Positions 11,501-25,620 of a stretch of 64,000 nucleotides of DNA are shown in pieces. Position numbers and translations under genes: made by a program. Positions within the stretch are counted from its first letter, which is position 1. Each line of letters begins with the position of its first letter. Below the pieces are notes generated by a model, which did no database searches, had not been told where the DNA came from, and saw nothing but the letters and a program-made list of their open reading frames with translations. This DNA is from Halictus rubicundus (taxonomy: Eukaryota > Arthropoda > Insecta > Hymenoptera > Halictidae). The DNA lies in the NCBI RefSeq assembly GCF_050948215.1, contig NW_027488816.1, positions 62,001 to 126,000 on the forward strand, given 5' to 3'.

Positions 11501-14500
11501 TCCTATCCAATCCTATATCCTATTCTCTATCCTATCCTATCCTCTATGATATCCTATCCTCTATCCTAACCTATTCTCTATCCTATCCTATCCTCTATCC
11601 TATCCTATCCTCTATCCTATCCTATCCTCTATCCTATCCTATCCTCTATCCTATCCTATCCTCTATCCTATCCTATCCTCTATCCTATCCTATTCTCTAT
11701 CCTATCCTATCCTCTATCCTATCCTATCCTCTATCCTATCCTATCCTCTATCCTATCCTATCCTCTATCCTATCCTATCCTCTATCATATCCTATCCTCT
11801 ATCCTATCCAATCCTATATCCTATTCTCTATCCTATCCTATCCTCTATGATATCCTATCCTCTATCCTAACCTATTCTCTATCCTATCCTATCCTCTATC
11901 CTATCCAATCCTATCCTCTATCCTATCCTCTATCCTATCCTATCCTCTATCCTATCCTATCGTTTATCCTATCCTATCCTCTATCCTATCCTATCCTCTA
12001 ACATATCCTATCCGCTATCCTATCCTATCCTCTATCCTATTCTATCCTCTATCCTATCCAATCCTATATCCTATTCTCTATCCTATCCTATCCTCTATTC
12101 TATCCTATCCTCTATCCTATCCTATCCTCTATCCTATCATATCCTCTATCCTATCCTATCCCCTATCCTATCCTATCCTCTATCCTATCCTATCCTCTAT
12201 CCTATCCTATTCTCTATCCTATCCTATCCTCTATCCTATGCTATCCTCTATCCTATCCAATCCTATATCCTATTCTCTATCCTATCCTATCCTCTATCCT
12301 ATCCTCTATTCCATCCAATCCTATATCCTATCCTCTATCATATCCTATCCTCTATCCTATCCTATCCTCTATCCTATCCTATCCTATCCTCTATCCTATC
12401 CTATCCTCTATCCTATCCTATCCTCTATCCTATGCTATCCTCTATCGTATCCTATCCTCTATCCTATCGTATCCTCTATCCTATCGTATCCTCTATCCTA
12501 TCCTATCGTTTATCCTATCCTATGCTCTATCCTATCCTATTCTCTATCCTATCCTATCCTCTATCCTATGCTATCCTCTATCGTATCCTATCCTCTATCC
12601 TATCCTATCCTCTATCCTATCCTATCCTCTATCCTATCCTATCCTCTATCCTATCCAATCCTCTATCCTATCCTATCCTCTATCCTATCCTATCCTCTAT
12701 CCTATCCTATCCTCTATCCTATCCTATCCTCTATCCTATTCTATCCTCTATCCTATCCAATCCTATATCCTATTCTCTATCCTATCCTATCCTCTATGAT
12801 ATCCTATCCTCTATCCTAACCTATTCTCTATCCTATCCTATCCTCTATCCTATCCTATCCTCTATCCTATCCTATCCTCTATCCTATCCTATCCTCTATC
12901 CTATCCTATCCTCTATCCTATCCTATCCACTATCCTATCCTATCCTCTATCCTATCCTATCCTCTATCCTATCCTATCCTATCCTATCCTCTATCCTATC
13001 CTATCCTCTATCCTATACTATCCGCTATCCTATCCAATCCTATATCCTATTCTCTATCCTATCCTATCCTCTATGATATCCTATCCTCTATCCTAACCTA
13101 TTCTCGATCCTATCCTATCCTCTATCCTATCCTATCCTATCCTCTATCCTATCCTCTATCCTATCCAATCCTATATCCTATTCTCCATCCTATCCTATCC
13201 TCTACCCTATCCTATCCTCTATCAGATCCTATCCTCTATCCTATCCTATCCTCTATCCTATCCTATCCTCTATCCTATCGTATCCTCTATCCTATCGTAT
13301 CCTCTATCCTATCCTATCGTTTATCCTATCCTATGCTCTATCCTATCCTATTCTCTATCCTATCCTATCCTCTATCCTATGCTATCCTCTATCGTATCCT
13401 ATCCTCTATCCTATCCTATCCTCTACCCTATCCTATCCTCTATCAGATCCTATCCTCTATCCTATCCTATCCTCTATCCTATCGTATCCTATCCTCTATC
13501 CTATCCTATCCTCTATCCTATCGTATCCTCTATCCTATCGTATCCTCTATCCTATCCTATCGTTTATCCTATCCTATGCTCTATCCTATCCTATTCTCTA
13601 TCCTATCCTATCCTCTATCCTATCCTCTATTCTATCCAATCCTATATCCTATCCTCTATCATATCCTATCCTCTATCCTATCCTATCCTCTATCCTATCC
13701 TATCCTATCCTCTATCCTATCCTATCCTCTATCCTATCCTATCCTCTATCGTATCCTATCCTCTATCCTATCCTATCCTCTATCCTATCCTATCCTATCC
13801 GCTATCCTATCCAATCCTATATCCTATTCTCTATTCTATCCTATCCTATCCTCTATCCTATCCTATCCTCTATCCTATCCTATCCTATCCTATCCTCTAT
13901 CCTATCCTATCCTCTATCCTATCCTATCCTCTATCCTATACTATCCGCTATCCTATCCAATCCTATATCCTATTCTCTATCCTATCCTATCCTCTATCCT
14001 ATCCTCTATTCCATCCAATCCTATATCCTATCCTCTATCATATCCTATCCTCTATCCTATCCTATCCTCTATCCTATCCTATCCTATCCTCTATCCTATC
14101 CTATCCTCTATCCTATCCTATCCTCTATCCTATGCTATCCTCTATCGTATCCTATCCTCTATCCTATCCTATCCTCTATCCTATCCTATCCTCTATCCTA
14201 TCCTATCCTCTATCCTATCCTATCCTCTATCCTATCCTATCCTCTATCCTATCCTATCCACTATCCTATCATATCCTCTATCCTATCCTATCATCTATCC
14301 TATCCTATCCTATCCTATCCTCTATCCTATCCTATCCTCTATCCTATCCTATCCTCTATCCTATACTATCCGCTATCCTATCCAATCCTATATCCTATTC
14401 TCTATCCTATCCTATCCTCTATGATATCCTATCATCTATCCTAACCTATTCTCGATCCTATCCTATCCTCTATCCTATCCAATCCTATATCCTATTCTCT

Positions 14501-16013
14501 ATCCTATCCTATCCTCTATGATATCCTATCCTCTATCCTAACCTATTCTCTATCCTATCCTATATCCTATCCTCTATCATATCCTATCCTCTATCCTATC
14601 CTATCCTCTATCCTATCCTATCCTATCCTCTATCCTATCCTATCCTCTATCCTATCCTATCCTCTATCGTATCCTATCCTCTATCCTATCCTATCCTCTA
14701 TCCTATCCTATCCTATCCGCTATCCTATCCAATCCTATATCCTATTCTCTATTCTATCCTATCCTATCCTCTATCCTATCCTATCCTCTATCCTATCCTA
14801 TCCTATCCTATCCTCTATCCTATCCTATCCTCTATCCTATCCTATCCTCTATCCTATACTATCCGCTATCCTATCCAATCCTATATCCTATTCTCTATCC
14901 TATCCTATCCTCTATGATATCCTATCCTCTATCCTAACCTATTCTCGATCCTATCCTATCCTCTATCCTATCCTATCCTATCCTCTATCCTATCCTCTAT
15001 CCTATCCAATCCTATATCCTATTCTCCATCCTATCCTATCCTCTACCCTATCCTATCCTCTATCAGATCCTATCCTCTATCCTATCCTATCCTCTATCCT
15101 ATCGTATCCTATCCTCTATCCTATCCTATCCTCTATCCTATCGTATCCTCTATCCTATCGTATCCTCTATCCTATCCTATCGTTTATCCTATCCTATGCT
15201 CTATCCTATCCTATTCTCTATCCTATCCTATCCTCTATCCTATGCTATCCTCTATCGTATCCTATCCTCTATCCTATCCTATCCTCTACCCTATCCTATC
15301 CTCTATCAGATCCTATCCTCTATCCTATCCTATCCTCTATCCTATCGTATCCTATCCTCTATCCTATCCTATCCTCTATCCTATCGTATCCTCTATCCTA
15401 TCGTATCCTCTATCCTATCCTATCGTTTATCCTATCCTATGCTCTATCCTATCCTATTCTCTATCCTATCCTATCCTCTATCCTATCCTCTATTCTATCC
15501 AATCCTATATCCTATCCTCTATCATATCCTATCCTCTATCCTATCCTATCCTCTATCCTATCCTATCCTATCCTCTATCCTATCCTATCCTCTATCCTAT
15601 CCTATCCTCTATCGTATCCTATCCTCTATCCTATCCTATCCTCTATCCTATCCTATCCTATCCGCTATCCTATCCAATCCTATATCCTATTCTCTATTCT
15701 ATCCTATCCTATCCTCTATCCTATCCTATCCTCTATCCTATCCTATCCTATCCTATCCTCTATCCTATCCTATCCTCTATCCTATCCTATCCTCTATCCT
15801 ATACTATCCGCTATCCTATCCAATCCTATATCCTATTCTCTATCCTATCCTATCCTCTATGATATCCTATCCTCTATCCTAACCTATTCTCGATCCTATC
15901 CTATCCTCTATCCTATCCTATCCTATCCTCTATCCTATCCTCTATCCTATCCAATCCTATATCCTATTCTCCATCCTATCCTATCCTCTACCCTATCCTA
16001 TCCTCTATCAGAT
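8593..16013 (+). repeat. 7.42 kb higher-order repeat, copy A
   Basis: Landmarks here recur 7421 bp downstream: 8958/16379, 10954/18375, 11253/18674, 11998/19419, 12238/19659, 12432/19853, 13200/20621 and 13333/20754. Similarity begins at about 8593. Upstream of that, CCCATCC in this copy faces CAGATCC at the matching place in copy B, which marks the junction. The end of this copy abuts the start of copy B, so this is a direct tandem duplication. Inside are the 833 bp doublet (GTATATT 9628/10461), the 221 and 243 bp doublets, and two landmark blocks with CTAACATATCC. A private variant is CCTTTCC near 9377. Confidence 0.85.
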
Positions 16014-19000
16014 CCTATCCTCTATCCTATCCTATTCTCTATCCTATCCTATCCTCTATCCTATCCTATTCTCTATCCTATCCTATCCTCTATCCTATCC
16101 TATCCTCTATCCTATCCTATTCTCCATCCTATCCTATCCTCTATCCTATCCTATCCTCTATCCTATCCTATCCTCTATCCTATCCTATCCTCTATCCTAT
16201 CCTATCCTCTATCCTATCCTATCCTATCCTCTATCCTATCCTATCCTCTATCATATCCTATCCTCTATCCTATCCTATCGTTTATCCTATCCTATCCTCT
16301 ATCCTATCCTATCCTCTATCCTATCCTATCCTCTATCCTATCGTATCCTCTATCCTATCCTATCGTTTATCCTATCCTATGCTCTATCCTATCCTATCCT
16401 CTATCCTATCCTATCCTCTATCCTATCCTCTATTCTATCCAATCCTATATCCTATCCTCTATCATATCCTATCCTCTATCCTATCCAATCCTATATCCTA
16501 TCCTCTATCATATCCTATCCTCTATCCTATCCTATCCTCTATCCTATCCTATCCTATCCTCTATCCTATCCTATCCTCTATCCTATCCTATCCTCTATCG
16601 TATCCTATCCTCTATCCTATCCTATCCTCTATCCTATCCTATCCTCTATCCTATCCTATCCGCTATCCTATCCAATCCTATATCCTATTCTCTATTCTAT
16701 CCTATCCTCTATCCTATCCTATCCTCTATCCTATCCTATCCTCTATCCTATCCTATTCTCTATCCTATCCTATCCTCTATCCTATCCTATCCTCTATCCT
16801 ATCCTATCCTCTCTCCTATTCTATCCTCTATCCTATCCAATCCTATATCGTATCCTCTATCCTATCCTATCCTCTATCCTATCCTATCCACTATCCTATC
16901 CTATCCTCTATCCTATCCTATCCTCTATCCTATCGTATCCTCTATCCTATCCTATCGTTTATATTATCCAATCCTCTATCCTATCCTATTCTCTATCCTA
17001 TCCTATCCTCTATCCTATCCTATCCTCTATCCTATCCTATCCTCTATCGTATATTATCCTCTATCCTATCCTATTCTCTATCCTATCCTATTCTCTATCC
17101 TATCCTATCCTCTATCCTATCCTATTCTCCATCCGATCCTATCCTCTATCCTATCTTATCCTCTATCCTATCCTATCCTCTATCCTATCCTATCCTCTAT
17201 CCTATCCTATCCTATCCTCTATCTTATCCTATCCTCTATCATATCCTATCCTCTATCCTATCCTATCGTTTATCCTATCCTATCCTCTATCGTATCCTAT
17301 TCTCTATCCTATCCTATTCTCTATCCTATCCTATCCTCTATCCTATCCTATTCTCCATCCGATCCTATCCTCTATCCTATCTTATCCTCTATCCTATCCT
17401 ATCCTCTATCCTATCCTATCCTCTATCCTATCCTATCCTATCCTCTATCCTATCCTATCCTCTATCCTATCCTATCCTCTATCCTATCCTATCCGCTATC
17501 CTATCCAATCCTATATCCTATTCTCTATTCTATCCTATCCTCTATCCTATCCTATCCTCTATCCTATCCTATCCTCTATCCTATCCTATTCTCTATCCTA
17601 TCCTATCCTCTATCCTATCCTATCCTCTATCATATCCTATCCTCTCTCCTATTCTATCCTCTATCCTATCCAATCCTATATCGTATCCTCTATCCTATCC
17701 TATCCTCTATCCTATCCTATCCACTATCCTATCCTATCCTCTATCCTATCCTATCCTCTATCCTATCGTATCCTCTATCCTATCCTATCGTTTATCCTAT
17801 CCAATCCTCTATCCTATCCTATTCTCTATCCTATCCTATCCTCTATCCTATCCTATCCTCTATCCTATCCTATCCTCTATCGTATATTATCCTCTATCCT
17901 ATCCTATTCTCTATCCTATCCTATTCTCTATCCTATCCTATCCTCTATCCTATCCTATTCTCCATCCGATCCTATCCTCTATCCTATCTTATCCTCTATC
18001 CTATCCTATCCTCTATCCTATCCTATCCTCTATCCTATCCTATCCTATCCTCTATCTTATCCTATCCTCTATCATATCCTATCCTCTATCCTATCCTATC
18101 GTTTATCCTATCCTATCCTCTATCGTATCCTATTCTCTATCCTATCCTATTCTCTATCCTATCCTATCCTCTATCCTATCCTATCCTCTATCCTATCCTA
18201 TTCTCCATCCGATCCTATCCTCTATCCTATCTTATTCTCTATCCTATCCTATCCTCTATCCTATGCTATCCTCTATCGTATCCTATCCTTTATCCTATCC
18301 TATCCTCTATCCTATCCTATCCTCTATCCTATCCTATCGTTTATCCTATCCTATCCTCTATCCTATCCTATCCTCTAACATATCCTATCCGCTATCCTAT
18401 CCTATCCTCTATCCTATTCTATCCTCTATCCTATCCAATCCTATATCCTATTCTCTATCCTATCCTATCCTCTATTCTATCCTATCCTCTATCCTATCCT
18501 ATCCTCTATCCTATCATATCCTCTATCCTATCCTATCCCCTATCCTATCCTATCCTCTATCCTATCCTATCCTCTATCCTATGCTATCCTCTATCGTATC
18601 CTATCCTCTATCCTATCCTATCCTCTATCCTATCCTATCCTCTATCCTATCCAATCCTCTATCCTATCCTATCCTCTACCCTATCCTATCCTCTATCAGA
18701 TCCTATCCTCTATCCTATCCTATCCTCTATCCTATCGTATCCTATCCTCTATCCTATCCTATCCTCTATCCTATCGTATCCTCTATCCTATCGTATCCTC
18801 TATCCTATCCTATCGTTTATCCTATCCTATGCTCTATCCTATCCTATTCTCTATCCTATCCTATCCTCTATCCTATCCTATTCTCTATCCTATCCTATCC
18901 TCTATCCCATCCTATCCTCTATCCTATCCAATCCTATATCCTATTCTCTATCCTATCCTATCCTCTATGATATCCTATCCTCTATCCTAACCTATTCTCT

Positions 19001-22000
19001 ATCCTATCCTATCCTCTATCCTATCCTATCCTCTATCCTATCCTATCCTCTATCCTATCCTATCCTCTATCCTATCCTATCCTCTATCCTATCCTATCCT
19101 CTATCCTATCCTATTCTCTATCCTATCCTATCCTCTATCCTATCCTATCCTCTATCCTATCCTATCCTCTATCCTATCCTATCCTCTATCCTATCCTATC
19201 CTCTATCATATCCTATCCTCTATCCTATCCAATCCTATATCCTATTCTCTATCCTATCCTATCCTCTATGATATCCTATCCTCTATCCTAACCTATTCTC
19301 TATCCTATCCTATCCTCTATCCTATCCAATCCTATCCTCTATCCTATCCTCTATCCTATCCTATCCTCTATCCTATCCTATCGTTTATCCTATCCTATCC
19401 TCTATCCTATCCTATCCTCTAACATATCCTATCCGCTATCCTATCCTATCCTCTATCCTATTCTATCCTCTATCCTATCCAATCCTATATCCTATTCTCT
19501 ATCCTATCCTATCCTCTATTCTATCCTATCCTCTATCCTATCCTATCCTCTATCCTATCATATCCTCTATCCTATCCTATCCCCTATCCTATCCTATCCT
19601 CTATCCTATCCTATCCTCTATCCTATCCTATTCTCTATCCTATCCTATCCTCTATCCTATGCTATCCTCTATCCTATCCAATCCTATATCCTATTCTCTA
19701 TCCTATCCTATCCTCTATCCTATCCTCTATTCCATCCAATCCTATATCCTATCCTCTATCATATCCTATCCTCTATCCTATCCTATCCTCTATCCTATCC
19801 TATCCTATCCTCTATCCTATCCTATCCTCTATCCTATCCTATCCTCTATCCTATGCTATCCTCTATCGTATCCTATCCTCTATCCTATCGTATCCTCTAT
19901 CCTATCGTATCCTCTATCCTATCCTATCGTTTATCCTATCCTATGCTCTATCCTATCCTATTCTCTATCCTATCCTATCCTCTATCCTATGCTATCCTCT
20001 ATCGTATCCTATCCTCTATCCTATCCTATCCTCTATCCTATCCTATCCTCTATCGTATCCTATCCTCTATCCTATCCAATCCTCTATCCTATCCTATCCT
20101 CTATCCTATCCTATCCTCTATCCTATCCTATCCTCTATCCTATCCTATCCTCTATCCTATTCTATCCTCTATCCTATCCAATCCTATATCCTATTCTCTA
20201 TCCTATCCTATCCTCTATGATATCCTATCCTCTATCCTAACCTATTCTCTATCCTATCCTATCCTCTATCCTATCCTATCCTCTATCCTATCCTATCCTC
20301 TATCCTATCCTATCCTCTATCCTATCCTATCCTCTATCCTATCCTATCCACTATCCTATCCTATCCTCTATCCTATCCTATCCTCTATCCTATCCTATCC
20401 TATCCTATCCTCTATCCTATCCTATCCTCTATCCTATACTATCCGCTATCCTATCCAATCCTATATCCTATTCTCTATCCTATCCTATCCTCTATGATAT
20501 CCTATCCTCTATCCTAACCTATTCTCGATCCTATCCTATCCTCTATCCTATCCTATCCTATCCTCTATCCTATCCTCTATCCTATCCAATCCTATATCCT
20601 ATTCTCCATCCTATCCTATCCTCTACCCTATCCTATCCTCTATCAGATCCTATCCTCTATCCTATCCTATCCTCTATCCTATCCTATCCTCTATCCTATC
20701 GTATCCTCTATCCTATCGTATCCTCTATCCTATCCTATCGTTTATCCTATCCTATGCTCTATCCTATCCTATTCTCTATCCTATCCTATCCTCTATCCTA
20801 TGCTATCCTCTATCGTATCCTATCCTCTATCCTATCCTATCCTCTACCCTATCCTATCCTCTATCAGATCCTATCCTCTATCCTATCCTATCCTCTATCC
20901 TATCGTATCCTATCCTCTATCCTATCCTATCCTCTATCCTATCGTATCCTCTATCCTATCGTATCCTCTATCCTATCCTATCGTTTATCCTATCCTATGC
21001 TCTATCCTATCCTATTCTCTATCCTATCCTATCCTCTATCCTATCCTCTATTCTATCCAATCCTATATCCTATCCTCTATCATATCCTATCCTCTAACCT
21101 ATCCTATCCTCTATCCTATCCTATCCTATCCTCTATCCTATCCTATCCTCTATCCTATCCTATCCTCTATCGTATCCTATCCTCTATCCTATCCTATCCT
21201 CTATCCTATCCTATCCTATCCGCTATCCTATCCAATCCTATATCCTATTCTCTATTCTATCCTATCCTATCCTCTATCCTATCCTATCCTCTATCCTATC
21301 CTATCCTATCCTATCCTCTATCCTATCCTATCCTCTATCCTATCCTATCCTCTATCCTATACTATCCGCTATCCTATCCAATCCTATATCCTATTCTCTA
21401 TCCTATCCTATCCTCTATCCTATCCTCTATTCCATCCAATCCTATATCCTATCCTCTATCATATCCTATCCTCTATCCTATCCTATCCTCTATCCTATCC
21501 TATCCTCTATCCTATCCTATCCTATCCTCTATCCTATCCTATCCTCTATCCTATCCTATCCTCTATCCTATGCTATCCTCTATCGTATCCTATCCTCTAT
21601 CCTATCCTATCCTCTATCCTATCCTATCCTCTATCCTATCCTATCCTCTATCCTATCCTATCCTCTATCCTATCCTATCCTCTATCCTATCCTATCCACT
21701 ATCCTATCATATCCTCTATCCTATCCTATCATCTATCCTATCCTATCCTATCCTATCCTCTATCCTATCCTATCCTCTATCCTATCCTATCCTCTATCCT
21801 ATACTATCCGCTATCCTATCCAATCCTATATCCTATTCTCTATCCTATCCTATCCTCTATGATATCCTATCATCTATCCTAACCTATTCTCGATCCTATC
21901 CTATCCTCTATCCTATCCAATCCTATATCCTATTCTCTATCCTATCCTATCCTCTATGATATCCTATCCTCTATCCTAACCTATTCTCTATCCTATCCTA

Positions 22001-23422
22001 TATCCTATCCTCTATCATATCCTATCCTCTATCCTATCCTATCCTCTATCCTATCCTATCCTATCCTCTATCCTATCCTATCCTCTATCCTATCCTATCC
22101 TCTATCGTATCCTATCCTCTATCCTATCCTATCCTCTATCCTATCCTATCCTATCCGCTATCCTATCCAATCCTATATCCTATTCTCTATTCTATCCTAT
22201 CCTATCCTCTATCCTATCCTATCCTCTATCCTATCCTATCCTATCCTATCCTCTATCCTATCCTATCCTCTATCCTATCCTATCCTCTATCCTATACTAT
22301 CCGCTATCCTATCCAATCCTATATCCTATTCTCTATCCTATCCTATCCTCTATGATATCCTATCCTCTATCCTAACCTATTCTCGATCCTATCCTATCCT
22401 CTATCCTATCCTATCCTATCCTCTATCCTATCCTCTATCCTATCCAATCCTATATCCTATTCTCCATCCTATCCTATCCTCTACCCTATCCTATCCTCTA
22501 TCAGATCCTATCCTCTATCCTATCCTATCCTCTATCCTATCGTATCCTATCCTCTATCCTATCCTATCCTCTATCCTATCGTATCCTCTATCCTATCGTA
22601 TCCTCTATCCTATCCTATCGTTTATCCTATCCTATGCTCTATCCTATCCTATTCTCTATCCTATCCTATCCTCTATCCTATGCTATCCTCTATCGTATCC
22701 TATCCTCTATCCTATCCTATCCTCTACCCTATCCTATCCTCTATCAGATCCTATCCTCTATCCTATCCTATCCTCTATCCTATCGTATCCTATCCTCTAT
22801 CCTATCCTATCCTCTATCCTATCGTATCCTCTATCCTATCGTATCCTCTATCCTATCCTATCGTTTATCCTATCCTATGCTCTATCCTATCCTATTCTCT
22901 ATCCTATCCTATCCTCTATCCTATCCTCTATTCTATCCAATCCTATATCCTATCCTCTATCATATCCTATCCTCTATCCTATCCTATCCTCTATCCTATC
23001 CTATCCTATCCTCTATCCTATCCTATCCTCTATCCTATCCTATCCTATCCGCTATCCTATCCAATCCTATATCCTATTCTCTATTCTATCCTATCCTATC
23101 CTCTATCCTATCCTATCCTCTATCCTATCCTATCCTATCCTATCCTCTATCCTATCCTATCCTCTATCCTATCCTATCCTCTATCCTATACTATCCGCTA
23201 TCCTATCCAATCCTATATCCTATTCTCTATCCTATCCTATCCTCTATGATATCCTATCCTCTATCCTAACCTATTCTCGATCCTATCCTATCCTCTATCC
23301 TATCCTATCCTATCCTCTATCCTATCCTCTATCCTATCCAATCCTATATCCTATTCTCCATCCTATCCTATCCTCTACCCTATCCTATCCTCTATCAGAT
23401 CCTATCCTCTATCCTATCCTAT
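16014..23422 (+). repeat. 7.42 kb higher-order repeat, copy B
   Basis: This is the downstream copy of the tandem pair. Offsets to copy A stay at exactly 7421 bp up to about 21.4 kb, then become 7438 bp (15041/22479, 15196/22634) after one extra 17 bp unit near 21.5 kb. They fall to 7387 bp (15861/23248) after loss of 51 bp, three units, near 23.04 kb. Single-base differences seen include A near 17632, G near 20054 and CTCTAACC near 21096, where copy A has the ordinary unit. Differences are few over 7.4 kb, so the duplication looks recent or recently homogenised. Copy A and this copy part at about 16036/23423, where the arrays continue differently. Confidence 0.85.
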
Positions 23423-25620
23423 CCTCTATCCTATCGTATCCTATCCTCTATCCTATCCTATCCTCTATCCTATCGTATCCTCTATCCTATCGTATCCTCT
23501 ATCCTATCCTATCGTTTATCCTATCCTATGCTCTATCCTATCCTATTCTCTATCCTATCGTATCCTCTATCCTATCCTATCGTTTATCCTATCCTATGCT
23601 CTATCCTATCCTATTCTCTATCCTATCCTATCCTCTATCCTATGCTATCCTCTATCGTATCCTATCCTCTATCCTATCCTATCCTCTATCCTATCCTATC
23701 CTCTATCCTATCCAATCCTCTATCCTATCCTATCCTCTATCCTATCCTATCCTCTATCCTATCCTATCCTCTATCCTATCCTATCCTCTATCCTATTCTA
23801 TCCTCTATCCTATCCAATCCTATATCCTATTCTCTATCCTATCCTATCCTCTATGATATCCTATCCTCTATCCTAACCTATTCTCTATCCTATCCTATCC
23901 TCTATCCTATCCTATCCTCTATCCTATCCTATCCTCTATCCTATCCTATCCTCTATCCTATCCTATCCTCTATCCTATCCTATCCTCTATCCTATCCTAT
24001 CCACTATCCTATCCTATCCTCTATCCTATCCTATCATCTATCCTATCCTATCCTATCCTATCCTCTATCCTATCCTATCCTCTATCCTATCCTATCCTCT
24101 ATCCTATACTATCCGCTATCCTATCCAATCCTATATCCTATTCTCTATCCTATCCTATCCTCTATGATATCCTATCATCTATCCTAACCTATTCTCGATC
24201 CTATCCTATCCTCTATCCTATCCTATCCTATCCTCTATCCTATCCTCTATCCTATCCAATCCTATATCCTATTCTCCATCCTATCCTATCCTCTACCCTA
24301 TCCTATCCTCTATCAGATCCTATCCTCTATCCTATCCTATCCTCTATCCTATCGTATCCTCTATCCTATCGTATCCTCTATCCTATCCTATCGTTTATCC
24401 TGTCCTATGCTCTATCCTATCCTATTCTCTATCCTATCCTATCCTCTATCCTATCCTCTATTCTATCCAATCCTATATCCTATCCTCTATCATATCCTAT
24501 CCTCTATCCTATCCTATCCTCTATCCTATCCTATCCTATCCTCTATCTTATCGTATCCTCTATCATATCCTATCCTCTATCCTATCCTATCGTTGATCCT
24601 ATCCTATCCTCTATCCTATCCTATCCTCTATCCTATCGTATCCTCTATCATATCCTATCCTCTATCCTATCCAATCCTATATCCTATTCTCTATCCTATC
24701 CTATCCTCTATGATATCCTATCCTCTATTCTAACCTATTCTCTATCCTATCCTATCCTCTATCCTATCCTATCCTATCCTCTATCCTATCCTCTATCCTA
24801 TCCTATCCTATCGTTTATCCTATCCTATCCTCTATCCTATCCTATCCTCTAACATATCCTATCCGCTATCCTATCCTATCCTCTATCCTATCCTATCCTC
24901 TATCGTATATTATCCTCTATCCTATCCTATTCTCTATCCTATCCTATCCTCTATCCTATCCTATTCTCCATCCGATCCTATCCTCTATCCTATCTTATCC
25001 TCTATCCTATCCTATCCTCTATCCTATCCTATCCTCTATCCTATCCTATCCTATCCTCTATCTTATCCTATCCTCTATCATATCCTATCCTCTATCCTAT
25101 CCTATCGTTTATCCTATCCTATCCTCTATCCTATCCTATCCTCTATCCTATCCTATTCTCTATCCTATCCTATCCTCTATCCTATCCTATCCTCTATCCT
25201 ATCCTATCCTCTATCCTATCCTATAATCTATCCTATCCTATCCTCTATCATATCCTATCCTCTATCCTATCCAATCCTATATCCTATTCTCTATCCTATC
25301 CTATCCTCTATGATATCCTATCCTCTATCCTAACCTATTCTCGATCCTATCATATCCTCTATCCTATCCTATCCTATCCTCTATCCTATCCTCTATCCTA
25401 TACAATCCTATATCCTATTCTCCATCCTATCCTATCCTCTACCCTATCCTATCCTCTATCAGATCCTATCCTCTATCCTATCCTATCCTCTATCCTATCG
25501 TATCCTATCCTCTATCCTATCCTATCCTCTATCCTATCGTATCCTCTATCCTATCGTATCCTCTATCCTATCCTATCGTTTATCCTATCCTATGCTCTAT
25601 CCTATCCTATTCTCTATCCT
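23423..25620 (+). repeat. Transitional mosaic between large repeat blocks
   Basis: This stretch is ordinary satellite units with landmarks borrowed from several repeat classes: the CGTATCC ladder, CTATGCTCTATCC at 23528 and 23596 (68 bp, four monomers, apart), CTAACATATCC at 24849, GTATATT at 24905 and the CTCTACCC/CAGATCC module at about 24291 and 25438. I see no long exact offset to its neighbours, no gene and no unique sequence. A private CCTGTCCTATGC lies near 24400. Confidence 0.7.

Noticed and set aside
8518..11850. A 1110-codon open frame, and dozens of similar + strand frames, as protein genes
   Set aside because: The translation is only the 17-residue cycle dictated by the repeat and is the same in all three frames. 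There is no codon bias, domain, signal or promoter, and starts and stops fall in repeat landmarks. These are satellite artefacts.
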